Part shown: positions 6,165 through 13,889 of the stretch, piece after piece
How positions within the stretch are numbered: position 1 is the first letter of the stretch
How the letters are laid out: every line of letters starts with the position of its first letter
Assembly (NCBI GenBank): GCA_038236705.1
Contig: JBBRZN010000020.1
Location: 1-34,624, forward strand
From: AC-32 sp038236705
GTDB taxonomy: Bacteria > Actinomycetota > Thermoleophilia > Gaiellales > Gaiellaceae
DNA length: 34,624 nucleotides
Direction: 5' to 3'
The notes under the pieces: generated by a model
Database searches by the model: none
Seen by the model: only the letters and a program-made list of their open reading frames with translations
Told to the model about the DNA's origin: nothing
Made by a program: the position numbers and the translations under genes

Positions 6165-7738
6165 GAGCGCCGGAGCAGATCGAGCAGGAGCAGGGCGGCC
6201 AGCGCGCCCCCGCTCGCCCCGAGCGAGACGGGCACCCAACGCTCGACGTTCGGCGCGGCGGCTGTCGCTCCCGTGGCAACGAGCGCCGAGCCGGCCGTGA
6301 TCGCGATGGCGAGCCGTCGTGCCGCCACGCGGACCGTGTGCTCGAGCGGCGAGATCCCGCGCACGTCGACCTGGAGCCGCTGCCCGGGCCGGGCGCCGCT
6401 GATCCGCTCGAAGGACTCGACCAGCCGCTCCCCGCGGACCTTCAGCTTCTGCACGTCGTAGAAGAGCCGCTTCGGGTCGGCACCGGCCTGGGCACGCGCG
6501 ATCAGGTTCTTCATCAGGAAGCGCCCGACGACCGAGAACGGGTCGAGCTCGGGGTCGAGCTCGGTCGCGGCGAGCTGCATCTGCGCGAGCGCCTTCCCCG
6601 TCAGCACGAGCGGCGCGGGCAGCCGGACGCCGTGCTGGGTCGAGGTGTGCGCGATCTCCTGCAGCAGTGGCCCGAGCGAGATCTCGCCGAGCGAGGCGTG
6701 CCGGTAGCGGCGGAGGAGCTGGGTGAGGTCGGCCTCGAGCCCGGCCGCGTCCGCGTCCTCCGCCTCGGGTCCCGCCATGATCAGGACGACCTCGGTCAGG
6801 AAGGGCACGTCCTCCTGCCAGAAGGCGAGCAGCAGGAGCAGCAGCTGGCCGCGCATCTCCGGCGAGAGCTCGCCGACCATGCCGAAGTCGAGGAAGAAGA
6901 TCCGCCCGTCCCACCAGAGCATGTTCCCGGGATGCGGATCGGCGTGGAAGAAGCCCTCGACGAGGATCTGGCGGTAGTAGCACTCGAGTAGCTGCCGGGC
7001 CGACTCGGTGCGCTCCGGGCCGTCGGGGATGTCTCGCACCGCGACGCCCGGGATCTCCTCGAGCACGAGCAGCCGGCTCGTCGAGAGCTCCTCGTAGACG
7101 CGAGGCGCCCCCAGCCGCGGGAAGGCGCTCAAGGCTGCGCGCAGCCGCTCGACGTTCTGCGCCTCGAGCTCGAAGTCGAGCTCGCGCCGGAGCGACTCGG
7201 AGAGATGCTCGATCGCCGCGGGCAGGTCGACGATCTTGCGCAGGGCCTCGCGGTTCCCGGTCTTCTGCGCGAAGAGCTCGAGCAGGCTGAGGTCGCGCAT
7301 GATGTCCTCTTGCGCTGTCGGGCGCTGGATTTTGGCCACGACCCGGTCGCCGTTCTCGAGCACTGCCCGGTGCACCTGGCCGATCGTCCCGGCGGCGAGC
7401 GGCTCCGCCTCGATGCTGGCGAAGACGTCCTCCCAGGGCACGCCAAGCTCCTGCTCCATCACGAGCACGACCTCGTGCTCGTCGAGCGGCGTGACGCGGT
7501 CCTGGAGCGCGGCCAGCTCGGCGACGGCCTCCGGCGGGATCAGGTCGGGCCTGGTCGAGAGGATCTGGCCGAGCTTGGCAAAGGTGGGGCCGAGCTCCTC
7601 GAGCGCTTCTCGCAGGCGCCGCGCCCGAAGCTCGGGTGGATCCGAGTCGCGGCGCGCCTCGTTGAAGCCGTACTTGCCGAGGACTTTCGCGATCCGCGCG
7701 GCGCGGCCGAGCAGACGCTCGTCGGCGGCGGCGCTCAC
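6161..7738 (-). CDS. UbiB/ABC1 (AarF) family kinase-like protein
   Basis: 525 residues, GTG start preceded by GGGAGG. All hallmark motifs of the UbiB atypical kinase-like family are present: KLGQ (55-58, PTFAKLGQILSTRPDLIPPE), the Ala-rich nucleotide loop AAGTIGQVH (115-123), the lysine of VVAKIQRP (136), HADPHPGN (265-272) and DFG (284-286). Two C-terminal hydrophobic helices follow (about 470-520), as is normal for the membrane-anchored members. Family members support isoprenoid-lipid or quinone metabolism through ATPase activity. An actinomycete would use menaquinone, so the exact role here is open. It is convergent with the Ig-like gene and downstream of the universal stress gene. Confidence 0.9.
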   Translation of the reverse strand: MSAAADERLLGRAARIAKVLGKYGFNEARRDSDPPELRARRLREALEELGPTFAKLGQILSTRPDLIPPEAVAELAALQDRVTPLDEHEVVLVMEQELGVPWEDVFASIEAEPLAAGTIGQVHRAVLENGDRVVAKIQRPTAQEDIMRDLSLLELFAQKTGNREALRKIVDLPAAIEHLSESLRRELDFELEAQNVERLRAALSAFPRLGAPRVYEELSTSRLLVLEEIPGVAVRDIPDGPERTESARQLLECYYRQILVEGFFHADPHPGNMLWWDGRIFFLDFGMVGELSPEMRGQLLLLLLAFWQEDVPFLTEVVLIMAGPEAEDADAAGLEADLTQLLRRYRHASLGEISLGPLLQEIAHTSTQHGVRLPAPLVLTGKALAQMQLAATELDPELDPFSVVGRFLMKNLIARAQAGADPKRLFYDVQKLKVRGERLVESFERISGARPGQRLQVDVRGISPLEHTVRVAARRLAIAITAGSALVATGATAAAPNVERWVPVSLGASGGALAALLLLDLLRRS

Positions 7739-7746
7739 CCGTCCCT

Positions 7747-7789
7747 CCCGGCCGTGGCCGTTCCGGCCACGGCCGGGGACTGTCCCCGG
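7747..7789. repeat. Perfect 13-bp hairpin plus adjacent GGGGAC palindrome
   Basis: CCCGGCCGTGGCC (7747-7759) and GGCCACGGCCGGG (7765-7777) are perfect inverted copies around a 5-nt loop. The right arm runs into CCGGGGACTGTCCCCGG (7773-7789), a second palindrome. On the minus strand this lies between the universal stress gene and the UbiB gene, right next to the UbiB ribosome-binding site. No T-run follows. It could be a REP-like element or a translational or attenuation hairpin. Confidence 0.65.
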
Positions 7790-7852
7790 TCACGGCTGGA
7801 ATGGACCTGGCTCAACTGCACCAAAGTTGTCACGTTTCTTCCACAGGGGCGC

Positions 7853-8281
7853 TCATGCTCCCCCCTGATGCGTCTGCACGATCACGACCGTGCAGGGCGC
7901 GTTGTGCGAGACCCGGTTCGGGACGTTCCGCAGCAGGAACTCCCGGCGGCCGCTCATGCCCACGCTTCCGACCACCAGCACGTCCGCCTTCTCCCGCTTG
8001 GCGGCTTCGACGATCGCCTCCGCCGGGTCCTCGCCGAGCACGACAGCGGAGCGCCCCCGCTCGCCGGCCTGGCCTTCAGCGTACTCCGCCAGCTCGCTCG
8101 CGGCCTCGGCGCGGGTGCCGTCGTCCGAGAGCAGCACGCGGAGAATGAACAGCTCGGCGTCGTAGCGCTCGGCCATCTCCGTCGCGAAGCGCACGGCGCG
8201 CTCAGAGGTCTCCGAGCGGTCGGTCGCCACCAGCACGCGGCGTACCGCGAGCCCGTCGTCGCTCTTGCGCCGCAACCGCAC
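7853..8281 (-). CDS. Universal stress protein (UspA family)
   Basis: 142 residues, single Usp domain. VRRVLVATDRSETSERAVRFA is the N-terminal strand with its Asp, and ADVLVVGSVGMSGRREF is the C-terminal nucleotide-loop region, ending NAPCTVVIVQ. The ATP-binding consensus is G-x2-G-x9-G-S/T. Here GSVG is followed nine residues later by RN instead of GS, so phosphate binding may be altered. The GTG start is preceded by GGAG and overlaps by one base the TAG of a small upstream ORF (TAGTG). Confidence 0.9.
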   Translation of the reverse strand: MRLRRKSDDGLAVRRVLVATDRSETSERAVRFATEMAERYDAELFILRVLLSDDGTRAEAASELAEYAEGQAGERGRSAVVLGEDPAEAIVEAAKREKADVLVVGSVGMSGRREFLLRNVPNRVSHNAPCTVVIVQTHQGGA

Positions 8282-8401
8282 TAGCTCCGGAGCTCCTGTG
8301 ACAGGTCGCCGAGGGAGCCGATCCCGAGCAGCTTGCGGTAGATGTCGTTCAGGGAGGCGGAGGCCTCGCGTAGTGCGGAAACGCTCAGGTCAAACCCCCA
8401 T
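8281..8401 (-). pseudogene. Small ORF upstream of uspA, apparently frameshifted
   Basis: The minus strand carries a coding-like stretch ending LNDIYRKLLGIGSLGDLSQE and then LRS-stop, with the stop overlapping the UspA start. The frame has no ATG, GTG or TTG. However, an ATG at 8401-8399 leads straight into it if the C-run at 8395-8399 is shortened by one base, giving 39 residues (MGFDLSVSALREAS onward). As written, that ATG makes only MGV-stop. Either a homopolymer indel or a decayed gene is likely. No family is recognised. Confidence 0.35.
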
Positions 8402-8483
8402 ACGACGAACCCGGAGCGACCAATTGTAAGGCCAGCGGCGAAACCCTTGGAGGCGCGTGACGGCCCTCGTCAGCGGGCCGCGC

Positions 8484-8489
8484 TAGGAT
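8484..8489 (+). promoter_or_regulatory. Possible -10 element for the diiron protein
   Basis: TAGGAT at 8484-8489 would start transcription about 27 nt before the ATG at 8523. That leaves room for the GAGAGAGGAG ribosome-binding site directly in front of the gene. No clear -35 box is seen. Confidence 0.3.
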
Positions 8490-8522
8490 CGCTTCGAGGG
8501 GTCAGGCGAGAGAGGAGCCCAG

Positions 8523-9089
8523 ATGAACGTGATCGCAGGGATCGACGCGGCCCGGGAGCGATGGAACGTCCTCGAGCATCCGTTCTACACCCGCTGGGAG
8601 AAAGGCGAGCTGACCCACGACGAGCTCGCACGCTACGCCGGGGAGTACCGGCATGCGGTCGTTGCCCTGGCGCGCGCCGCCCGCACGGCCGGCCTGCACG
8701 CCGAGGAAGAAGCTGCCCACATCTCCCTCTGGGACGACTTTGCAAATGCTCTGGGCTCCGAGGCCGCCGACCCGCTGCCCGAGACGCGCTGCTGCGCCTC
8801 GGCCTGGGCCGCAGCCCGCGACGAGGCTGGCGCGGCCGCGATCCTCTATGCGATCGAGTCCGGCCAGCCTGCGATCTCGGAGACCAAGCTGCGCGGCCTG
8901 ATCGAGCACTACGGCTTCGCGGAGGGCTCCGAGGCCGTCGAGTACTTCGTCCTGCACGGCGAGCGCGACCACGAGCACGCGACCGAGGCGCGGGCGAAGC
9001 TCGGGGGCAACGAAGACGCGCGGCTCGTCGGCCTGGCCGAGGCGGCCCTCGCGGCGAACTGGGCTCTGCTCGACGGCGTCTCCCGCTAG
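8523..9089 (+). CDS. Haem-oxygenase-like (TenA/PqqC/CADD fold) diiron protein
   Basis: 188 residues, all-helical. The opening HPFYTRWEKGELTHDELARY is typical of the TenA/PqqC/CADD superfamily. Candidate metal ligands are E61-E63 and H66 (EEEAAHISLWDDF), E112 (YAIESGQ) and the H-x3-D-x2-H motif H145, D149, H152 (LHGERDHEH). That last motif matches the pattern I recall for CADD-type haem-oxygenase-like diiron oxidases. The substrate cannot be read from the sequence. A strong GAGGAG ribosome-binding site supports the start. It is a single-gene unit closed by the terminator at 9106-9132. A TenA-like thiaminase role is less likely because the diiron motif is kept and no thiamin genes are nearby. 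Confidence 0.78.
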   Translation: MNVIAGIDAARERWNVLEHPFYTRWEKGELTHDELARYAGEYRHAVVALARAARTAGLHAEEEAAHISLWDDFANALGSEAADPLPETRCCASAWAAARDEAGAAAILYAIESGQPAISETKLRGLIEHYGFAEGSEAVEYFVLHGERDHEHATEARAKLGGNEDARLVGLAEAALAANWALLDGVSR

Positions 9090-9105
9090 GAGGCTCGTAG
9101 AAACG

Positions 9106-9132
9106 GCGAGGCCCGGCTGAGCCGGGCCTCGC
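9106..9132. terminator. Bidirectional intrinsic terminator
   Basis: A perfect 12-bp stem, GCGAGGCCCGGC (9106-9117) with GCCGGGCCTCGC (9121-9132), encloses a 3-nt TGA loop. It lies in the 65-bp gap between two convergent genes and could serve both. The following T-run is weak (GTCTCTCGTT). Confidence 0.8.
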
Positions 9133-9154
9133 GTCTCTCGTTCAGGAGCTTTGG

Positions 9155-9757
9155 CTACGCGCCCTTGGCGAGGGTACCTCTGATGGCGCCCCCCGAATAC
9201 GTGGCCGTGTGAACGTTCACGTAGAAGTTCTCCGGGTGAACGAGGACCTGCTTCACGAGCGCGCGGAGCGCGGTCGCGCAGCCGGTCGCCGAACCGGTGA
9301 ACGGTGTCGGCAAGCTCAGCGGCACAGCGATCTGGGTCGCGAGCGGGCCGTTGAGGTAATGGATGTGCGCCGCCGTCACGTCGATCAGCCCGGTCACGGT
9401 GAGGCTCCAGCAGATCCGCCCCTGGCCGATGTTCGACCGGGCGACGAAGGTGCCGCTACCGACGGTGTTCGGTGCAATCGGCGCGAGCGTGGTGCTGATC
9501 GGACGTCCGCCGTGCAGCGCGGTCAGCGACTGCGAAGGACAGACCTCGCCGACCGGGTCGACGACGTCTCCCGGATGGGCCAGATGCGCCTTGAGCGCAG
9601 CGCGGGTGCCGACGACAATCCGCCGGTACGGCTTCTTGGCCGAGCCGGTCGAGTGGCACACGACGTGCTTCTTCGGAGTCGGCGGAGCCGCCTGGGAACT
9701 GGAGTAGCCCACAAGCGTGGCCAGGCCGACAATGATCAAGACTGCGAGCCGTTTCAT
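9155..9757 (-). CDS. Secreted CHRD-domain protein
   Basis: 200 residues. A signal peptide covers about 1-23 (LAVLIIVGLATLVGYSSSQA). An N-terminal module (HVVCHSTGSAKKPYRRI onward to AHLAHPGDVV) resembles the short Cys/His motif found in many secreted actinobacterial proteins. The CHRD domain follows, with AAHIHYLNGPLATQIAVPL, a Cys-containing middle and the diagnostic end ENFYVNVHTATYSGGAIRG. CHRD domains are extracellular beta domains of unclear molecular role. The start has AGGAAGGGTGA before the ATG. It stands alone between the convergent terminator and the ABC transporter. Confidence 0.88.
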   Translation of the reverse strand: MKRLAVLIIVGLATLVGYSSSQAAPPTPKKHVVCHSTGSAKKPYRRIVVGTRAALKAHLAHPGDVVDPVGEVCPSQSLTALHGGRPISTTLAPIAPNTVGSGTFVARSNIGQGRICWSLTVTGLIDVTAAHIHYLNGPLATQIAVPLSLPTPFTGSATGCATALRALVKQVLVHPENFYVNVHTATYSGGAIRGTLAKGA

Positions 9758-9864
9758 TAATCGATCACCCTTCCTGGGTTGAGGTTCTCCCTCAGAAGTT
9801 CCCGCGAGCAGGGAAAACGTGCGGTGCGCCGTGCCGTCCTTACAGGGTCTTTACACAGATACGG

Positions 9865-10608
9865 TCAGAGCCGGCCCGCGGCGATGATTCGCTCGAGGAA
9901 CTGCTGCGTCCGCGGTTCTCGCGGGCGCGTGAAGATCTGCTCGGGCGCGCCCTCCTCGAGGATCAGGCCCGCGTCGAGGAAGCAGACCCGCTTCGCGATG
10001 TCGCGCGCGAAGCTCATCTCGTGCGTGGCGATCAGCATCGTCATGCCGCCCTCGGCGAGCTCGCGGATCACGCTCAGCACCTCGGCGACGAGCTCTGGGT
10101 CGAGAGCGCTCGTCACCTCGTCGAGCAGCATCAGCTCTGGCTGCATTGCGAGCGCTCGCACGATCGCCACCCGTTGTTGCTGGCCGCCTGAGAGCCGGTC
10201 GGGGTACTCGTCGCGCCGCGACTCGAGGCCGAAGCGGGCCAGCAGCTCACGAGCGCGCGCCTCCGCCTCGGCCCGCGACAGGCCGAGCACGTCACGCGGC
10301 GCGAGCGTGACGTTGCGCAGCACATTCATGTGGGGAAAGAGGTTGTAGGCCTGGAAGACGATCCCGATCCTCCGGCGGACTGCGTTCACGTCCACGCCGC
10401 GGCGGGTGATCTCCTCGCTGCCGAGCAGGATGCGGCCGGCGTCGAGCGGCTCGAGCAGGTTCACGCAGCGAAGTAGCGTCGACTTGCCCGAGCCTGAGGC
10501 GCCGATCAGGCAGACGACCTCGTGGTCGTCGACCGCCAGGTCGATCCCGCGCAGCACCTCGTTCACCCCGAATGACTTGCGGACGCCCTCTAGCCTGACC
10601 GCGGTCAC
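9865..10608 (-). CDS. Polar amino-acid ABC transporter ATP-binding protein
   Basis: 247 residues from the GTG at 10608. It has Walker A GASGSGKST, the Q-loop region VFQAYNLFPHMNVLRN, signature LSGGQQQRVAI, Walker B LMLLDEVTSALDPE (Val replaces the usual Pro of DEPTSAL) and the switch His in IATHEM. Sequence and context fit the GlnQ/HisP family that drives uptake of polar amino acids. The start overlaps the permease stop by four bases (GTGA), so the two are translated together. A longer frame upstream is only the permease read out of frame. Confidence 0.92.
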   Translation of the reverse strand: MTAVRLEGVRKSFGVNEVLRGIDLAVDDHEVVCLIGASGSGKSTLLRCVNLLEPLDAGRILLGSEEITRRGVDVNAVRRRIGIVFQAYNLFPHMNVLRNVTLAPRDVLGLSRAEAEARARELLARFGLESRRDEYPDRLSGGQQQRVAIVRALAMQPELMLLDEVTSALDPELVAEVLSVIRELAEGGMTMLIATHEMSFARDIAKRVCFLDAGLILEEGAPEQIFTRPREPRTQQFLERIIAAGRL

Positions 10609-11387
10609 GCGAAGCCGCCCGCGGCCTGGCGCCGGCGCCGGTCGCGGGCGATCAGCCAGTCCGTCAGCCGGGCGAGCGGGATCGTGATCGCCACGAAGAG
10701 GACCGCCGCGGCGAGGTAGGCGCCGTAGGTGAACGTCGCATTGGAGTCGATCTGCGACTGGTTGAACGCCTCGATCACTCCCAGCGTGCCGACGAGCGCG
10801 GTGTCCTTCTGCAGACCGATGAAGTCGTTCAGGAGCGGGGGAATCACCCTCCGGATCGCCTGCGGCAGGATTACACGCCGTAGCGCCTGGAAGCGCGAGA
10901 GGCCGAGCGAGCGGGCGGCCGCCTCCTGGCTCGGGTGCACCGACTCGATCCCGGCCCGATAGACCTCGGCGACGTAGCCGCTGTAGATGAGGATCAGGCC
11001 GACGCCCGCCCAGAAGACGCGCGAGCTCGGGACGCCCGTGAGCTGCAGGGCCGGCGCGCCGAACCCGAGCAGCGCGATCACGAGGATCGTCGGCACGCCG
11101 CGCGCCAGGTCTGCGTAGATCACGGCCAGCGCGCGTAACGGGAAGAAGACCGGGCCGGGCAGGCTCCGCAGCACCGCGACCACAAGCGCCAGGACGAGGA
11201 TGAAGACCTCGCAGACGAGGAAGATCTTCACGTTCAGGACGAAGGCGCGCGCGATGTCGGGGAACGAGCTCGAGATGTCTCCCCAGTCGAAGAACGTGCG
11301 CCGCACCTCCGGCCAACCGGCCGATTGCGTCACCGCGACGACGATCACTACGGCGAAGACGAGCGAGCTGAGCAGCGCGATCGCCAC
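10605..11387 (-). CDS. Polar amino-acid ABC transporter permease
   Basis: Membrane subunit of the amino-acid uptake system, with about five transmembrane helices. The EAA loop reads EAAARSLGLSRFQALRRVIL followed by PQAIR. SRVFWAGVGLILIYSGYVAEVYRAG is the typical GlnP/HisM core. The true start is uncertain. The frame is open back to 11546, inside the binding-protein gene, but no start there has a good ribosome-binding site. GTG codons at 11387 (used here) and 11483 are candidates; the latter would add a basic cytoplasmic N-terminus and overlap the upstream gene by 40 bp. Order binding protein, permease, ATPase is standard. Confidence 0.85.
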   Translation of the reverse strand: MAIALLSSLVFAVVIVVAVTQSAGWPEVRRTFFDWGDISSSFPDIARAFVLNVKIFLVCEVFILVLALVVAVLRSLPGPVFFPLRALAVIYADLARGVPTILVIALLGFGAPALQLTGVPSSRVFWAGVGLILIYSGYVAEVYRAGIESVHPSQEAAARSLGLSRFQALRRVILPQAIRRVIPPLLNDFIGLQKDTALVGTLGVIEAFNQSQIDSNATFTYGAYLAAAVLFVAITIPLARLTDWLIARDRRRRQAAGGFA

Positions 11388-11443
11388 GCCGCGCGCGCCC
11401 TCGCCCTCCAGCCGCAGCCCCTCCAGCAGGCGGGAGCGTCGCG

Positions 11444-12340
11444 CTACTTCAGGATCGGGGCGCCGGTCGCCTTCGCGAGCCACTGTTGCTGGAGCTGCTT
11501 CAGCGTCCCGTTGCCCTTGAGGGTCGCGAGAGCCTGGTCCACGCAAGTCCGCAGGGAATTGCCCTTTGCAAAGACCATCGCCACCTTCTCGCCACCGGGC
11601 TCAGCGGGGAACTGGCCGAGGATCTTCGAGTTCGGCACCTGCACGCTCGTCACGTAGAACGCGGTCGGGAGATCGACGACCAAACCGTCGATCTGCTTGT
11701 TCTTCAGCGCCTGGACGGCTCCAGCGTTGGTAGGGAAGACCGACGGCGTCTTCGAAGGCCTGATCTTGTCCTTGATGAACTGGTAGCTCGTGGTCCCCAG
11801 CTGCGCGCCGAGCTCGTAGGGCTTCAACGCGGCCTCGCTGGTGGCTGAGGCAATCGGCGTTCCCTTGTTGACGACGACCGCCTGGTTGATCGTGTAGTAG
11901 GGATCGCTGAAGTCGATGATCTTCGCGCGGGCGCGCGCGATCGAGACCTGGTTGATGTCAAAGTCGAACGGCTTCGGCCCCGGCGCAAACGAGTTGTTGA
12001 ACGGCACGTGCTTCCAGGTCACCTCGTCCTTGGAGAAGCCGAGCTGCATCGTGACCGCGTAGGCGACGGCGCTCTCGTACCCCTTGCCGCTGCGGGGATC
12101 GCTGACCTGCCACGGCTTGTGCGGCGTCCCTCCGAACCACGGCGGGTAGGCCGGGTTGTCGGTGGCGATCGTGAGCTTTCCCGCCGAAACGAGGTTCAGG
12201 TCACCCTTCGAGCAGCTTGCGCTTGCGCTCTTGGTGGAGCCCGGCGAGCTCTTCTTCGAACCGCAACCGGCGGCGACGACGGCCAGCAGCGCCACCAGCA
12301 AGGCCGCGACGGCGGGGGAGCTTCGGTTCTGCTTGCTCAC
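11444..12340 (-). CDS. Polar amino-acid ABC transporter substrate-binding lipoprotein
   Basis: 298 residues, family 3 extracellular solute-binding protein. The lipobox VAAGC puts the lipidated Cys at 26. Typical family features are KLTIATDNPAYPPW at the start of the mature lobe, FDFDINQVSIARARAKIIDFS and DPYY (the usual FSxPYY region), GTTSYQFI, DGLVVDLPTAFYV and CVDQALATLKGNGTLKQL near the end. It would capture an amino acid, but the specificity is not readable. The start is GTG at 12340 with no ribosome-binding site. A TAGCCT box seven bases upstream suggests a leaderless transcript. Confidence 0.9.
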   Translation of the reverse strand: MSKQNRSSPAVAALLVALLAVVAAGCGSKKSSPGSTKSASASCSKGDLNLVSAGKLTIATDNPAYPPWFGGTPHKPWQVSDPRSGKGYESAVAYAVTMQLGFSKDEVTWKHVPFNNSFAPGPKPFDFDINQVSIARARAKIIDFSDPYYTINQAVVVNKGTPIASATSEAALKPYELGAQLGTTSYQFIKDKIRPSKTPSVFPTNAGAVQALKNKQIDGLVVDLPTAFYVTSVQVPNSKILGQFPAEPGGEKVAMVFAKGNSLRTCVDQALATLKGNGTLKQLQQQWLAKATGAPILK

Positions 12341-12347
12341 GCGGTTG

Positions 12348-12353
12348 AGGCTA
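12348..12353 (-). promoter_or_regulatory. Likely leaderless -10 element for the amino-acid binding protein
   Basis: TAGCCT (minus strand) ends seven bases before the GTG start at 12340. No Shine-Dalgarno sequence is present. The 30-bp gap to the LLM gene stop means read-through from upstream is also possible. Confidence 0.45.
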
Positions 12354-12370
12354 ACACGACCGGTTGACCT

Positions 12371-13390
12371 CTAGGCTGCGACGCCGGTGAACTGCGGAAG
12401 GACGTCCTTGCCGTAGGCGGCGAGCGTCTCGTCGGCGCCTTCGGTCATCAGGTAGATGTCGAACTGGTCGGTGCCGATCGACTCGAGCTCGCGCAGCTTC
12501 TCGGTCACCTGCTTCGTGTTGCCGAGGACGCAGAAGCGGTCGCAGATCTCGTCGGTGACGAACTCGCCATGCTTGGCGCCGACGCGGCTGTGGTCCTTGT
12601 AGTCGTAGCCCTTGCGCGCCTTGACGAAGTCGGTGAGCGCCTCCGGGATCTCGTCCGATTTCTCGCCGTAGCGCTCGATCAGATCCATGACGTGGTTGGA
12701 GACCATCGCCGGGAACCAGCGCACCTGCTCGCGCGCCTCGGCGAGGTCGTCGGAGACGTGGCTCGGCGCGCAGACGATGCACTGGAGTGCGTCCGGGTCG
12801 CGGCCTTCCTCCTCGGCGGCCTGCCGGGCAGTGGCCATGATCCACTGGATGATCTGCGGATCGGCGAGCTGGATGATTACGCCGTCGCCGACGCGGCCCG
12901 CGACGCCGAGCGCCCTCGGCCCGTAGCCGGCGACGTGCATCGGCACATCAGGGAGCTCGTCGCGCACCCAGGTGAGCTCGAGCTCCTTCTCGTTCCACTC
13001 GACCTTCCGGCCGTTCATCAGCTCCTTGATCATGCGCAAGCGGCGCTCGAACTCGTCCACCTTGACCGGCTTCAGGCCGACCACCCGGCGCGAAGAGTCG
13101 CCGCGGCCGATGCCCATCACCATGCGGCCGTTCGAGACGTCCTGCATCGTCGCGTACCAGCTCGCGGTGATCGTCGGGTCACGGATGCCGGGGTTCGTGA
13201 CGCAGTGCCCGAGCTTGATCTTCTCGGTCTGGGTCGCGGCGATCGCGAGCAGCGCGTAACTCTCCTGCCAGAGGATGTGCGAGTCGTAGGTCCAGCCGTA
13301 CTCGAAGCCCTGCTGCTCGGCCTTCTGCAGCACTTCGACGAGCCGGGTGTACGGCGGGTCCGGCAGGACGGTCACACCAAAGCTCAGCAT
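12371..13390 (-). CDS. LLM-class (F420-type) oxidoreductase
   Basis: 339 residues from the ATG at 13390, chosen because GGGGAGGAG sits just before it; the frame extends 12 codons further upstream. The fold is the bacterial-luciferase-like TIM barrel: LSFGVTVLPDPPYTRLVEVLQ, YDSHILWQESYALLAIAATQT, KIKLGHCVTNPGIRDPTITAS, NGRMVMGIGRGDSSRR, HVAGYGPRALGVAGRVGDGV. The pattern resembles the F420-dependent group (MER-like) rather than the FMN luciferases. Close relatives, as I recall the TIGR03842 group, sit beside hydantoinase genes, as here. It may act on a pyrimidine or hydantoin-derived compound; that is inference. Confidence 0.85.
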   Translation of the reverse strand: MLSFGVTVLPDPPYTRLVEVLQKAEQQGFEYGWTYDSHILWQESYALLAIAATQTEKIKLGHCVTNPGIRDPTITASWYATMQDVSNGRMVMGIGRGDSSRRVVGLKPVKVDEFERRLRMIKELMNGRKVEWNEKELELTWVRDELPDVPMHVAGYGPRALGVAGRVGDGVIIQLADPQIIQWIMATARQAAEEEGRDPDALQCIVCAPSHVSDDLAEAREQVRWFPAMVSNHVMDLIERYGEKSDEIPEALTDFVKARKGYDYKDHSRVGAKHGEFVTDEICDRFCVLGNTKQVTEKLRELESIGTDQFDIYLMTEGADETLAAYGKDVLPQFTGVAA

Positions 13391-13423
13391 CTGCTCCTCC
13401 CCGGTCAGTGGCAGGGGAACGAG

Positions 13424-13432
13424 CATACCGTC
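13424..13432. promoter_or_regulatory. Overlapping divergent -10 elements
   Basis: AGCATACCGT contains TATGCT on the minus strand (13429-13424), about 33 bp before the LLM start, and TACCGT on the plus strand (13427-13432), 16 bp before the small transporter. The two genes are only 58 bp apart, so their promoters must overlap. Confidence 0.35.
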
Positions 13433-13448
13433 CCGAAAACCGCTCGCA

Positions 13449-13889
13449 ATGGCCTTCGTCTTCCTCGTGCTCGCGTTCGTCGCAGGCGGCGGGCTTCCCC
13501 TTCAGGCCGGGCTCAACGCGCGGCTTGCCGAGTGGGTCGGCGGGCCGATTCGCGCCTCGATGATCTCGTTCGGCCTCGGAACGGTGGTGCTGTTCCTGCT
13601 CGCGCTGGTCGCTACGCGCGGCGTGGTCAACACTGACAAGCTCGGGCAGATCCCCTGGTGGGCGTGGCTCGGGGGCGCGGTCGGAGCCGGCTACGTGGCG
13701 AGCACGGTCGCGGCGGCGCCACGCCTCGGCGCACTCAACCTCTTCGCGGCGGTGATCTTCGGGCAGCTCGTCTGCGCGGTGCTGCTCGACCACTTCGGCG
13801 TGCTCTACCGCGAACACCAGTTGAGCGCCGGCCGCGCTACCGGGGTCGTGTTGCTGGCCACTGGTGTCGCGCTCGTGCGGTTCTTCTAG
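13449..13889 (+). CDS. YdcZ-type (DUF606) small membrane transporter
   Basis: 146 residues and about five hydrophobic helices, a half-size DMT-superfamily protein. Family signs are the N-terminal GGGLPLQAGLNARLAEWVGGP, the ISFGLGTVVLFLLAL helix, WWAWLGGAVGAGYVAST and the conserved GALNLFAAVIFGQLVCAVLLDHFG. The substrate is unknown. The start chosen is the ATG at 13449; the upstream frame overlaps the divergent LLM gene and promoter. The stop codon overlaps the left end of the long palindrome. Confidence 0.85.
   Translation: MAFVFLVLAFVAGGGLPLQAGLNARLAEWVGGPIRASMISFGLGTVVLFLLALVATRGVVNTDKLGQIPWWAWLGGAVGAGYVASTVAAAPRLGALNLFAAVIFGQLVCAVLLDHFGVLYREHQLSAGRATGVVLLATGVALVRFF

Noticed and set aside
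5382..7793. 803-codon minus-strand frame across the UbiB and Ig-like genes
   Set aside because: It is an Arg/Ala-rich shadow frame. The UbiB motifs are all in the other minus-strand frame.
9865..11316. Apparent 483-residue fusion protein ending in the amino-acid ABC ATPase
   Set aside because: The N-terminal half is the permease gene read out of frame; the GTG at 10608 overlapping the permease stop is the real start.
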